The notes below the pieces were generated by a model. That model was not told where the DNA came from, ran no database searches, and saw only the letters and a list, made by a program, of their open reading frames with translations. From positions 9,757,726 through 9,821,725 of the forward strand of contig NC_063448.1 of the NCBI RefSeq assembly GCF_020379485.1: a stretch of 64,000 bases of DNA, in the 5' to 3' direction. Made by a program: the position numbers and the translations under genes. This document shows, piece after piece, positions 9,562-21,624 of the stretch. This DNA comes from Brassica napus. Lineage: Eukaryota > Streptophyta > Magnoliopsida > Brassicales > Brassicaceae. Numbering within the stretch: position 1 is the first letter of the stretch; every line of letters begins with the position of its first letter.

Positions 9562-12390
9562 TATAGGTACTTATCTTTTGGGGTTGTTCTTTCATACTGT
9601 CTTAAACAGAAGGTTACATACATATTCATGAAGTGATGATGATGAGCAACGTAACTTAGTTGCGTACAAGTTTGGGAACATCGCCACTACTTCCTTGTTT
9701 TTTTTCTTGTGTTGGTGAGGCTCATATGTACCTGCAAGCACAAGGGACTTTGTTTGCACAATCATTTCTTTTTACAGAAGCTTGAGGACAAGCTTCTTTA
9801 GCGAGGGGAATACTGATAAATACCATAGGATGGATGATTGATAACCTGGAGCTGACTTGGCATGATAGGAGTTGAGTGTGAGCTATAAGTAGGAGTCATC
9901 ATCGTCATTACGAACTTGGCGTGGAATTGGATTGTTAAGGGAATTCAGGAGATGGCTTTTGGATTTGGGCTCAATCACTGTTCATCACCGTGTTGAGATT
10001 GCAAATATTCTTCTTTCATAAATAACATCATACCTTAGCTCTATCATAGCATAATTATACATATGAACTCCAAATCAAAAGATAAACATGAATGACCCTT
10101 TTAACTTTTAAGTTACCAATCTTGGATCATAAAAGTGTCCAAACTCTGCTCTCATCTTTTGAAACTACTCGTCATTATTCATGAACACATCTCACTTTTG
10201 CAAAACTTAATTAAAGAAGCCCCTTACTATGGATTAACTATGTTAATATGGTAAGAAGCCCGCGGGCTTACAAATCCTGGCCTGATTTTTAAACAAGGGC
10301 CATGCTTAACAGTGGCCTTATCCGCGATGTTTTTCCTCTATATATGCTTTGAGCGTTGTTATTAACTAATGATTAAACATGTAATAATAGTAAGTCAATA
10401 ATAACACTAATTTAGCCTCTAATGTTTGTTGCTTATACAGATCACAGAAATATAAAGACTGTTCAATAAAAGGCAAGAGTCGTAGACGAAAACGAAAAGA
10501 AAAAAAGCAGAAGATACCTTCAACATAATGGAATGATTAAGGACCAACCACCTTGGCAAGCTTTATAAAGTATTCGGACCGTTGGGCGGTGAAAGACAGC
10601 CGCGATGTTTAGCAACCTCAGGAGGCCTCGACACCTGCCCAGTGGTTCCCCACACAAATAATAATTTCACTAGTTACTATTTTTGTTTTGAGCCCTCCCA
10701 AAAAAACATGTATAGTAACGTCTACATGCCCGATAAGGCAGCCACGTGGACAGTGACATAACTTGTAGTTTCCTTTATAGAACAGAAGCGAAGTCACCGG
10801 CGTATTAATTACGGAGACATAAACGAACAAAAGTGTGAATGGACGTGGAGTGGCTATGCACCTTGTATAACATTCAGGCCGGCGAGGATTTTGTCCCTCG
10901 TTAATTATTATTCTATTTGTATCAACAACAACAACAACAAAATCTAAATGATATGTTTTTAATGATGATTGTCTGTTTAGTTTTATACTTGTGGTTTACT
11001 ATAATTAAGCATCACATTATTAGATTCAAATAATATGAAGTTTAAATGTTAACAGCGACACCTTAGATATTTCTGTAAGAGTTAAGAATGAATGACTCTG
11101 GACAAAATTCAGTAATGCTATGGAATGGGTACTAAGAAAAATAATGTTGGTTGGTTTATTCCATCGAATTCTTTGTATAATTATATATTAAAATTATATA
11201 TAGTAAAACGGTTAATGACGTTCATGATATGTATAAAGATTTGAAAATAACGAATAGGATTATGAATAATGTAGAAAACAGAATCTAAAGCTGTGTCTTT
11301 GAGAGCAAATCTACAAGAGTACAAGACGCTGTGAGAATGAGGCTGATGATGGACAGCTAATGATGCCAACACGTCCAAAAATTTAAATAATTGAACATTA
11401 GTCATATCCACAAAGGCATTACACACCTGGAAGATAATATCATTTAAATTTTGGTTTATAAATAAATGGTGTAGCACTAATCATAAGTTTGCTACTTTGC
11501 TTTAAGATATGGCATAACTTCGTAGTTGCGGATGATTCATATATAAATAAGTTTTTTTTTTTTTCACAGTACATATAAGCTAATACTGTGATGCTACGCT
11601 GGTTAACTTATTATGATAGACTAATGATTGTAAGATTTACATGTCATTAAGAAATATCAAAGTAACGTATAATAATTGTAGATTTTTTTTGGTCCTTTTT
11701 GGTAGTTAGCTAGCTATACAGTGACTAGTGAGGTACTAGGGAGGGCTTTATTTTCTTCTCGCGTTGAAATTCATCTCTTCCATTATTTTCTTCAGCTTCT
11801 TCCTTCCATGTGTACCAATCTTTTAAAGAACCATTCTCTTCGACTTCTGACTACTAATCATCTGTGATAGTATCCTTCCTTTCAATTCAGCTACATAAAG
11901 GAGCTGTTTTTAATACATATTTGGTAAGAATCTATTTGTTTTTCCAGATTCACTGTAGATTTGACTTAGTTTTTCTTTATACCCGACACGATTTTGAACG
12001 ATTCTATGGTGAAATTAGGGTTTAGCGCTTTCTAGAGCTGGTGGGGTTTCCTCTTTTCACAAATTGGAAGTTTTATAATCTTCGGGGCTCCAATGAAACA
12101 TCACTTTCTATGATTCATTTCTTTATAGCATAAGTCTTGGTGACCCTTTACTCAAAGTCTTCTCTTTTCAAGTCAAGTTGCTTAGCAGCCTTGACAAGTC
12201 CTCGTTTTTTTCTAATGGGTCTTTTCGTTTCTTATCTGATTCCGAGATTTTGATTTTGCTTTCAACATCCCTCTTAGTGGAGGGAGCTCTTTAAAGTTTC
12301 ATGCTTTCTCCGTGCCTCACATGCTTCTCCTTTATTTCAGAAAACCAGTTGCATTGGGTAGCTTATAGCCAATCATCTGATTAAGGTGAA
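9562..12390. other. Intergenic; no gene seen, possible retroelement scrap at the left
   Basis: AT-rich sequence without a recognisable protein-coding signal. At about 9778-9815 a GAGGACAAGCTTC segment followed by GAGGGGAATACTGATAAA resembles the end of a Ty3-type pol and its polypurine tract, but nothing around it confirms this. The segment from about 11700 on should contain the promoter and leader of the BRO1-domain gene. Confidence 0.4.
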
Positions 12391-12391
12391 G

Positions 12392-12782
12392 GTGAGAAAT
12401 CTATCCTCTTTTACTTGTTTTTTTGGTAAATATTCTTACAACTTCATTTGCTTGTTTGTTTCTGGTTGGACTTTCCTCGGTCGTAAAGTAGATTATTGTT
12501 TTTAAAAAAAAATCGTGTAGAGTTCTAGTCACGTTGTCACGTTGAATGAGCAAGTAATGGCAGATAGCTCGTGAGCTGTGTGTTAACTTTATCCTTATGA
12601 ATCTAGTGGAGGAGGAAGGAGTTGAGCTGTTTTTTTTTGGTTGGCCATTACTATCACCAAGTTTTCTCCTTTGAATCATTCTTCTCTCTTCTTCTAGCTT
12701 TGATCATTTCTTCGTCACTGTGTGTTCTTTTATCAAAAATTGGGACTTATAGTTAGATTTGTTTTTTTTTTCCTGTTTGTAG
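12392..12782 (+). other. Probable 5-prime UTR intron of the BRO1-domain gene
   Basis: A GAAG/GTGAGA donor at 12391/12392 and a poly-T tract ending TTTGTAG at 12782 bracket a T-rich segment that ends 28 bp before the ATG. Leader introns are common in plant genes; the transcription start itself is not visible. Confidence 0.5.
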
Positions 12783-12810
12783 CTTTTCTATAAAGCTCTG
12801 TTAGAAAAAA

Positions 12811-15123
12811 ATGGGATGCTTTTCATCAACGCCGAAAGACACTGGTGCGAACAGAAGAAAGCCAACCAGCATCGGCGAGGTTTCAGTATACGTACCCGGT
12901 TTAAGGATACCGAGACCCGTGGAGTTTTCACAAGCAGTTGGTGATCAATTGCCAAAGACTCTAGTGGAACGCTTGACAGCTTTGAGAACGCGTATAGTAG
13001 TGATGGCTAATCAAGAAGGTCCTACAATAACAAGAACTAGAAGAAAGACACAACATGGTATTTATATATATATCTGGGAAGATCTTTTGTATGTTTTGTA
13101 TCTTTGTTCTGCTTTCTACTGTTTACGGCTCTAAGGGGAAAAAATGTTTCTTGGCAGGAGGTTCCACGCTCTCAGATCTCCATCAAGCTTTGGTAGACTA
13201 TCTACCTGTTCTATTGGAACTAACTAAAGACGGTAATATCCTGTTATGTGTTTATAGATTGAAAGATCTGTTTGGTTTTAGAGATTTATTCTGACCTTAC
13301 AGTGGTTGTGATGTTTCTTCAGGTAGCCATCTACAGTTTAAAGTACATTTTATTTGGGTAAACCAGGAGGATGAAGAAGAGGTTAGTAATAATTATAATC
13401 AGAGCAGTTTTCATCAAAGGTTCATCATATTATACCGTCAACTCTTTGCATATGTACTCGTGATCAGGAAACAGCAATGTCAAACATTTGGTATGAAGTT
13501 TTGTCTGTTTTGCATCTAATGGCAATGCTACAAATGTCACAAGCCAATTTGCTGCTTCTTCCTAGAGGGTTTAGTGATGGCCACAACCATCCGAAAGTAT
13601 CAGAAGGTTAGGCTTCTTCGCTTGCCCGGGGAGAATTCTCATTCTTAATGTTATGTTTAATCTCTAAGTGTTATTCTATTTGATGGTTTTGAAAGAAAAA
13701 AATTTGTTAACTAAATGTTGCTGCTAAGGTCCCTGACACTGAACAGTCTCGTTGTTGTTTCGTTGAGTATAGAAAACAGACGAGCTTCGATCGATATCTT
13801 CTTAAAGGCAGCTGGATATCTTGAATGTGCTGTTAAGAATGTTCTCCCTCAGTTTTCTGCTGAGCAAAGGTTTATAGACGGAAAATTTCTAATGTCAATT
13901 TACTCTAATTGTTGGTAGTTCTGAATTGAACTTAATGGCACAATCTTTGTATTTGTATTTCTGCAGGAGAAGTTTACCGGTGGACCTAGCGGAGGGAGTT
14001 CTACGAGCTCTTTGCTTGCAAGCACTAGGCCAGGTAGGACCTCTCTTTTTAACGGATATTGTTAAGTTTCTTACATTTGGTTACTTTCCTTTTTATGTGA
14101 TCTAATAACATATTTCAAGTTACTGATTTTTTCTTTTAGGGTGTTGATATCCAACTCGGCATGGCAATTGATAGTTCTAAGGCCACTCTTGCAGTCAAGC
14201 GAAGGCTTGCATGTGAAATGGTTAAATATTGGCAGCAGGTAAATTCCTTACTCTTATCTGATTTTACTGTCTTAAGTTGGCTGCCACGTCTTGCAAGCAT
14301 CTGAAATTTTCATTAACGCTTGACTTTCCTTGTCGGTGGCCACTAAAACAGGCACAAGACAATTTGATGAATCTTCCATTAGCAAATGGTTGGGGTGAGA
14401 AGCATAGACTCTTCGTTAAGTGGAAGTATGTTGAAGCTAAGGTATTGTTTTGTGGTCTTTCTCTTGCTCTCTTACTCCTTACATTATGTAAACCTGTCTG
14501 GTCCTTTTTCAGTTACTGTCCTGAGCCTTGGCTGCATTTTGTTCTGCCCCTGTAAAATCATCAAGCTCCATTTGTCTAATGTCATGTTTCATTTTCTGGA
14601 ATAATTTGGATCAGGCTGCGGCTTACTACTATCACGGTTTGATTCTTGATGAAGGAAACACAGAGAAATCACATGGCATGGCAGTTGCTGCTTTACAAGC
14701 TGCAGATGAGTGTTTCAAAGAAAGTAAGAAAGCCTCTGAAGCATTCAACGCCTCTTCACCTACTTCAAGGTATATTCTTTCTCCTGAGCTCATTTGGTCA
14801 CAGATGTAGAAGTCGTTTCGAAGATCCAGTATTTGTTTTACTGCAGGACACCACCGCTTTTCGGGACAATGAAGTATCTAACAGAGAAAATCCCGAAAGA
14901 TACTTCGAGTAAAGTCAGGATAAACCGTGATCTATACTCTTATGAAAAGTGAGTTTTATTTGGCTTTGCTTCCTCTGCAATAAATTATAAAGCTGAGTTC
15001 TTCTTTTGATGAATTGATTACTCTCTGATGAACAGAATAATGGAGACGGCACCAACACTTCCTGATTTCGCTTTGGCATTAAAGCCAGATGAGTATCAAC
15101 TTCCTCTAGTTGAATCTACGTAA
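12811..15123 (+). CDS. BRO1-domain (endosomal targeting) protein, 11 exons
   Basis: Exons 12811-13057, 13158-13232, 13323-13381, 13468-13606, 13773-13869, 13967-14033, 14140-14238, 14352-14441, 14615-14769, 14847-14948 and 15036-15123 join to a 405-residue protein with GT-AG introns throughout. The N-terminus MGCFSS fits N-myristoylation at Gly2 with a neighbouring palmitoylatable Cys. The rest is a BRO1-type alpha-helical domain, e.g. RRASIDIFLKAAGYLECAV and AAAYYYHGLILDE, as in Alix/Bro1 proteins that bind ESCRT-III. It matches the plant family of At1g17940, and its position next to MAIN agrees. I infer a membrane-tethered endosomal role; there is no Pro-rich tail as in ALIX. No internal stops. 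Its 3-prime flank is where the copia element inserted about 570 bp downstream. Confidence 0.93.
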
Positions 15124-15689
15124 TCTGAAGATGCTTAAAACGTTTCAAACAATAGCAATCGAAGATATAGATGTGAAGACCTTATAGAGCAAAAGAATGA
15201 GTGGTTTCCAATGGCTGCCTGCAAAAATGGATTTGGATCAGTTTACAGTGAGAGATATCTTTGTATGTTAATGTAAACCATATATTTCTGCAATAAATTA
15301 TCATTCTTGTTATTTCCAGTATTCATAATAACACTTCAAGTGTGTCTAATAAAGACTATAAGTATAGGCAAATGGTGGGGTTATGTTATGTTCTAGTATA
15401 TAGGTTCTTGGTGATTAAGGTTGCCGGAGATGTGGAAAGGTGTTAAGAGAATTGTTTGACTTGGAGTGAAGCATCAGATTGAGCAAAAGAAAGAAAGTTC
15501 TGGAATGAAAGCAGAATCTAGAGACTAGAATAGATGATTCAGATTTCTTTCAGACAACAACATGGTCGGACAGATTCTTTTTACTGAAGGAAGAAAAAGT
15601 CGAACAAGTCAAGAGGCTGTTAGAATTCTGTTATAGTTCTTAACCAACTTTTATTTCAAAGACAAATTATTTTCAGTATATAGAAATTA

Positions 15690-15694
15690 GAAAC
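15690..15694. repeat. Target site duplication GAAAC, left of the copia element
   Basis: GAAAC directly precedes the TG-initial left LTR and recurs directly after the right LTR at 30880-30884. Confidence 0.85.
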
Positions 15695-16029
15695 TGTTGG
15701 AAAACGCAGGTTTTAGGTCTGAATATTTCTGTGTTTCATTAATAAATAAGTGTTTCCTTATATAAGAGATTACAAGATAAGTAAAAACGAAAGTATCCAA
15801 AACCTAAACCCACTAGGATTAGGAAAACTACTAATATATAATAATGGAAAGATAACGATTACAAGGAAAAAGAAAGATGGTTTCTTTTTCTTCAAGCCGC
15901 CTCTCTCTCTCCATGTCATGGCCGACTCCCTCTCTCTCTCTCTCTCCAAGTCGTGGCCAACTCTCTCTAGTTGTATGGGCCGGTTATGGACCGGGCTGGT
16001 TATGGACATCCACTAATTGATTTATAACA
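15695..16029 (-). repeat. Copia 3-prime LTR
   Basis: 335 bp; on the minus strand it starts TGTTATAAATC after the polypurine tract and ends CGTTTTCCAACA. Contains a CT-rich microsatellite block near 15900-15970. Confidence 0.88.
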
Positions 16030-19000
16030 CTCTCCCTTGGATGTCATAACCATTCAGGATCGTAGTACGCTTCATGTTGCCTCATTAAAACCTTATCAGG
16101 AAAACCCAGTGGGACAAAACCATGATGAAGGAAAAAGAGTACAACACGTACTACTCCTCCTGATGTGGACCTCAGTGGAGGTTTCTTCAGTCTACGCATC
16201 TGATGCGTGATCTTTCTTGAACGTGCAGGTAGGGAGTAAACAAATCGGCCAAGTTCATTACTGAACCGCAATTGGATTACTTTGACCTTTCCGGTCTCTT
16301 CTCATGTCTTCTGACATCGTGTGTGCGTGGTCAAGAAGTGGACCTTTGGCTGTCGACTACTCTTAATTAGGTCGGACAGACTAAACACACTGTGGACAAT
16401 ATATATACTGAGCATGGTACTTATGAACTTATAGTCTCAGGTCGTAAACCTATGTTCCGGTGTATCTACTACACGGATGTGTACCAATGTCTCTGTCCAT
16501 AGATCTTTCTTTATTATCATCGACTATGCACTAATCTGATCGATCCATATTGAGTCATAGACTTCTTCTATACATGTTTATAACTTGTCTCATGAGTGTT
16601 CTAGATCAAGATGTGATCAATGATTAGTGATGTAATGAGTTTTATAATCTCATCAAGCTATGGCTCTTCGGCCGAACACACTCATGGATCTCGATCAGTA
16701 ATCTCTCTTGCATTCGATAATGCTATTGCAGTCTTTTATCCATACCTTGATGGTGTCCCATGACCTTTGTTGCCGTGGATCATACCACGCACCGAAAGAT
16801 CTATTAGGTCATGGACCTCGACTACACGAGTTTATGAACGGCAATCATGATGGCTGATCTTTCTTTTCCACTAGCCATGATCAAAGAAGAAAGGCCGGAC
16901 ACCTCTAGCCAGACACCCACACAGATTTAATAAATAATTTGTATCAACCAATTAACCTCTCTTTAGGCTGGTTTAGTATAAAGTAAACACAAGGAATTCA
17001 AATCTCTTTTATAAGTATATGTATGGACTGAATTTGGATTGTCCTTATACAATTCCTTTAATAGTATTACATACTATATGCAGCTGCTTTGTTTCAATCC
17101 ATGAACAGCTTAGGAACAATAATGTTCTTTATCCATGTACAACTTAGGAACAATGTTGTTCTTTATCCATGAATAGCTTAGGAACAATGCTGTTCTTTAT
17201 CCATGAACAGCTTAGGAACAATGTTGTTCTTTATCCAGTGATCCATATGTTGCTTACTACATCAGTATCTAATTTCTTTCTTATGACCAGACCTTTATCA
17301 ATTTCGAATTTGTGTAGCAGCATCCACCACATAGGAGTTTATCTCCTTATAATATGTTCCATGGTCTTTGTGAGTATCCTTGTGTAACAAGCTATGATCT
17401 AATGCTGTTAGTAGGAAAACATGAACACCTTTACACCTTGTGATCATGTACCATCTCTCACGGTTTCTTATTCCTCACAAGACCCATCTATTTCACTGGT
17501 TTATCAGATGGCGTTTCTGTATATGTGTATGGCCAATACGTCTATCTCTTCTTTAGATATTTTAAACCCCACGTTTATCTTTTCAATCTAATCTTTAATC
17601 TTTATGAGTACTCTTTTGTGGGTTCATGATCCTCGTTTATATCTTTAAACTCAAGTGCTACTCTCTTATGTATCTTTATACAAATATATATCTTATGTGT
17701 CGACACTTATGTATATGGTTCCATTGTGTTCCAGACATGATCTAATCGATTTGAGATTTCATTATCCAGGACCTTTGTTACCTAGTAGCTTGGCGTCCCA
17801 AGCTACATGGTTTGGTACCTTAGATGTTTAGCTGCGCAGTCTTTTCTCAATGTCTGGTCTGGTTTCCTTATGACCTCGGATTTGTATTCTATGCACCTTT
17901 CTCTTTCTGAGGTTCCTTATCTTATGGAACACTTTGGTCTATCTTGTATAGACTCTGTAGCAACTTGACTGTGTCTCTTTCTAGGACATCATATTTCGTT
18001 TGGTGCTAAGCTGGTTATGACTTAGTCATTCTTTTCTTTTCTTTTCGGGTCAGTGTCTAACATCTCGATTAGCTAGCTATGTATAATCTTTTCTTTCTTT
18101 GGACGTCTATAATTCTAATCCGAGGATCTTTGCCAAGACAATGATGGTTGATACCATTATGTTTCTTATCATTCTTTACTCTTTACCAGCTTATAGCTTT
18201 CTCTTTTTAATCTTGGATAGTCGGATTCATTGATCATACAATCCGTGTACCTGGCCACTTTCTGATCACCCATATTTGGCTCAAGGTCTCTTAGAAGTCG
18301 TGGGAGAAAGTCATACTCTTATCCAACATATATTAACAATCCTCTTCTGAGGTTCCATCTTAGACGGCACATATGTCTGTGGTGGTTTATTCAATAGTCT
18401 CTTAAGATGGTATATGTCTGGCTCATGACCCGTATTCAATCTGAGATGGGAATATCTATGCTCACTTATATGGCCTGATGCATATTAACCTTATATACAT
18501 GTAAAACTCGTGATGTCCCCAAGCTTATAGACTTTAGAGTCTGAACCTTATAGGTAATAGCCTGTACGGCCAAGCTGTTATCAAGCTGTTATATATGTAT
18601 TTATAGTATGGTTATGGACCACGGGTTTGTCCTCACTCCCCCTCATGATCATACTATAATCTGCAGATGCTTGGGACATTATAGCCTAATGAGTTTCCCT
18701 TGTGTACATGTTACACAACGTGAGATACTATGGGATAACTCTGTGTGCCCTTTTGATATCAATCTTTTTCATCAAGTTTAGACCAGGATGGCCAATCCGG
18801 TCATGCCATATAGTGTATAATTTTCGTGGGGTATACCAATCTGGTTATCATGGCTCTTGCCTCTTATCATACTGATCTTTGCATAGTCTAGATCAGTAGA
18901 GAATGCATGTATAGTTTCGACCACTCTTTGTTTCCTTTGCCCATTGTTTCTATATGGAAATCATTCTTATATCATATATCTTATAAACTCAATGGGCTTC

Positions 19001-19576
19001 TATGGGTGGATATAGAGCATTAGGTCTTTCAAGCCTGCGTGCTCTTTTTAGGCACCAATGTACTTAGCCTCTTTAGGCACCAATGTACTAAGTCTAGCCG
19101 TAGCCCTTTAGGCAATTCTATATTGGTCGCAGGCCCTTATCTGACTGACTATACCCGCAACATTGCCTTATATATTGGTGTTTTCTTAGTCATATCTAAA
19201 ATCATTCATTCATCTTATAATATAAGTTCTTAATTCAAGAAAATTACAAACATAAAGCAAAGCAAACACAGAAGTCGAAATCAACATTTTTTTTTTAGAC
19301 AATCAGATGTTTTAACCTAATGATTCCCCATTACATATATTATGGCACACTGACTTGGTCGAGTGTGGTGGCTTAGAAATGCCACAGCCTCCTCTCCCTT
19401 AACCATGGCCAAAACTGGGTCCACAACCACGGTTATAGTGATTCTTATGTCCATGGTCGTATAAGGTGGTTTGGCTATGCCCACGTCCTTTCCATCCATC
19501 ACGGTTACAGCCGTATGATTTATCATGATGGACGTGGTTGCTTTCTTCAGATTTTTTTTTCTGCAGCCTCATTGGC
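16030..19576 (-). other. Copia internal region, coding capacity lost
   Basis: Between the 3-prime LTR and the gag relic, no frame longer than about 80 codons is found and I could not recognise integrase, reverse transcriptase or RNase H beyond the terminal relic near 16200. A 4 x 34 bp tandem repeat lies at 17097-17232. A second gag fragment near 19317-19526 contains a Gly/His-rich, zinc-knuckle-like stretch in broken frames. The region may be decayed pol or a substituted non-coding segment. Confidence 0.6.
17097..17232. repeat. Four tandem 34-bp units inside the copia element
   Basis: Units start at 17097, 17131, 17165 and 17199, each near ATCCATGAACAGCTTAGGAA plus CAATGTTGTTCTTT, differing at one to four positions. 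Confidence 0.85.
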
Positions 19577-19759
19577 TTAGGGTTGGCGAGTAATCATTAT
19601 TGCCCTGTATCTATTACTTTCACTTGCATTATTGTCTTCGATGATACATTCACCGAGGCCCTTTGATTTCAGGACAATCTCTGTGTCTAATGCCCATTGT
19701 AAATAATTATCTCCAAAGAGATTTAGGGCAGCATAATCTAGATTGCTGATTTTCGACAT
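19577..19759 (-). pseudogene. Copia gag N-terminal fragment
   Basis: A 60-residue frame starts MSKISNLDYAALNLFGDNYL and continues with WALDTEIVLKSKGLGECI, the conserved start of gag in a large group of Brassicaceae copia elements. It stops after RYRAIMITRQP, far short of a normal gag, and only a frameshifted zinc-knuckle-like piece follows further left. The start codon faces the leader sequence that runs right towards the 5-prime LTR, which fixes the element orientation. Confidence 0.8.
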
Positions 19760-19839
19760 CTGTAATCATATATCACTCAATCTTTATAAGAAAATAAATC
19801 ATGTGACCAAGTAAACAATCGAGTTAATTCATTCCTAAT

Positions 19840-20730
19840 AAACAAGCCACACTGCTATAGGGGTGATGTGCAATGAGGCCACACGCCCTAGGTGATGTAT
19901 GATGCTGCCAAGCAAGCAATCAAGTAATGATCAATGCATCAGTAAGTAAGCCACACGGCTATGATAGTAAGGTGCAATAAAGGCCACACGGCCAAGATAT
20001 GATGCAAACAATCTATGTTGATCCAATTAGGGTTTTATCATCTTAGCAATACAAAATGTGGCTAGGGTTTCACATTTTATGAGAATCAAAATAATCTAGC
20101 ACCTTAGCTTTCAAGACATCAATTAGATCAGTCAAAATAACAAGAATCAAACCTAAACTCAATTTGGATCAATATCATGCGATTTAGGGTTTCAAGGCCC
20201 TTAGGGATTCAAATTCGAGATTTAGGGTTTCATATTCAATATGCAATCAATCTAGCTGACTTAACTCACAATCAATAGAATCAATCAAGCAAGCAAGCCT
20301 TATGGCTAAGGTTTATGCCTCACGGCCAAGAAGAAGCCACACGACCATGAGGAAGCCACACAGCCAAAACAGGAAAACAAGCCGAAGAAGCCACACGGCC
20401 AAAACAGGAAAACAAGCCGCACGGCTAATGATTCAATTCAGGATCAATGCATATAGTTTGTTGTGTAATTGCAATCCTAGCATAGATGCATTCTATCAGT
20501 TTATACAATGTACTCAACACAAGCAAGCTAATCGGCCAAGCAAAGAACAATCATACTACTCAACACAAGCAAGCTAATCGGCCAAGCAAAGAACAATCAT
20601 ACTTGATTTCAATTTCAATTTCAATTTCATCCTAACATGAGATTTTAAGTGCAATTGCAATCAATCAATGTGATTAGGTTTAGGTATGAATGCAACAAGG
20701 CCACACGGCCACAAGTATGATTATGTCTAG
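19840..20730. repeat. Dispersed GCCACACGGCC repeats in the copia leader
   Basis: About ten copies of an AGCCACACGGCCAA-like unit, plus duplicated blocks such as CAAGCAAGCTAATCGGCCAA at about 20521-20600, lie upstream of gag. No coding signal. The leader continues to 21624, with degenerate GAGCTGGAACG repeats at about 21225-21445. Confidence 0.75.
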
Positions 20731-21224
20731 AACAGTTTAACCTAATCATTTAGTTTCAGATTTTGATTTTTAAACAATCTAAACTAGATCATTAGGGTTT
20801 TGATTTAAACAAGCCAATTACTTCAGATTCAAGATTCAAGTTTAAACAATTTTAATCATAGTTCTAGGTGATCAATCAATCAAACAAAATTTTTTAAAAT
20901 CCAAACAATTAAAATCGATTTATCAAATTAGGGTTTTGGGAATTCGATTTGATCTTAGATCAAGGGAGTTTAATTTTGAGATTCAAAACCTTCAAGGTTC
21001 TGATTTTAATTGATCAATGGATCAAATCTCGATTTTAAGGTTTGGATCGAACTTATAGAGCTTCGATTTACTCATAGGTTATCGATCTATTATCCTATGG
21101 CTTTCATCCTTTTAGAGATTATATTTTAGGGTTTCAATCTTTACAAAACAACCAGATTCGATTCATGTTTTCAGAATTCGAATTACCTTTAGGTTTTGAA
21201 GATTGTAGAACCGGACCACCAAGA

Positions 21225-21445
21225 GAACCTCGAGCTAGACGGGACGCGAGCTGGAACAAGCTGGAACGCGAGCTGGAACGAGCTAGAAGGAACGCGTGCT
21301 GAGGCGCGAGCTGGAACGGAACGCGTCTGATCGGGAACGCGAGCTGTAGTTGTCCGGGATGTAAGCTGAGACCGGATGGAGCTGAGGCTGAGTTTGTCTA
21401 GTATCAGGAACGCCTTAGGGCTGGGGCTGATCGGATGAACACGAG
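21225..21445. repeat. GAGCTGGAACG repeats in the copia leader
   Basis: About ten variants of CGAGCTGGAACG, including CGAGCTAGAAGG and GAGCTGAGG, in 220 bp. They are more GC-rich than the surrounding leader and 180 bp from the Athila insertion point. Confidence 0.7.
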
Positions 21446-21619
21446 CTGGAACACTTGCAAGAACAGATTAGGGTTCGTCGGGTTCGGATTAGGGTTCCAA
21501 AGCAAATCGGCGCGCACTGTATCAGTGCGTGAGGGCGCGTCGGTGGTCAGATCGACAAACGGTTTGCACTGACTAATTCGTCTTGGCAAGAGCTTCGATT
21601 TGATATCTTGATCGTTTTC

Positions 21620-21624
21620 TGGGT
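21620..21624. repeat. Target site duplication TGGGT, left of the Athila composite
   Basis: TGGGT directly before the TGATATC start of the left LTR; the same five bases follow the terminal partial LTR at 30424-30428. Confidence 0.85.

Noticed and set aside
9778..9815. End of a Ty3-type element with polypurine tract
   Set aside because: Only a short resemblance; no LTR pair, primer binding site or pol fragment nearby supports it.
11181..11477. 98-residue minus-strand open frame
   Set aside because: AT-rich, no similarity to any family I know, and no splice or start context to support it.
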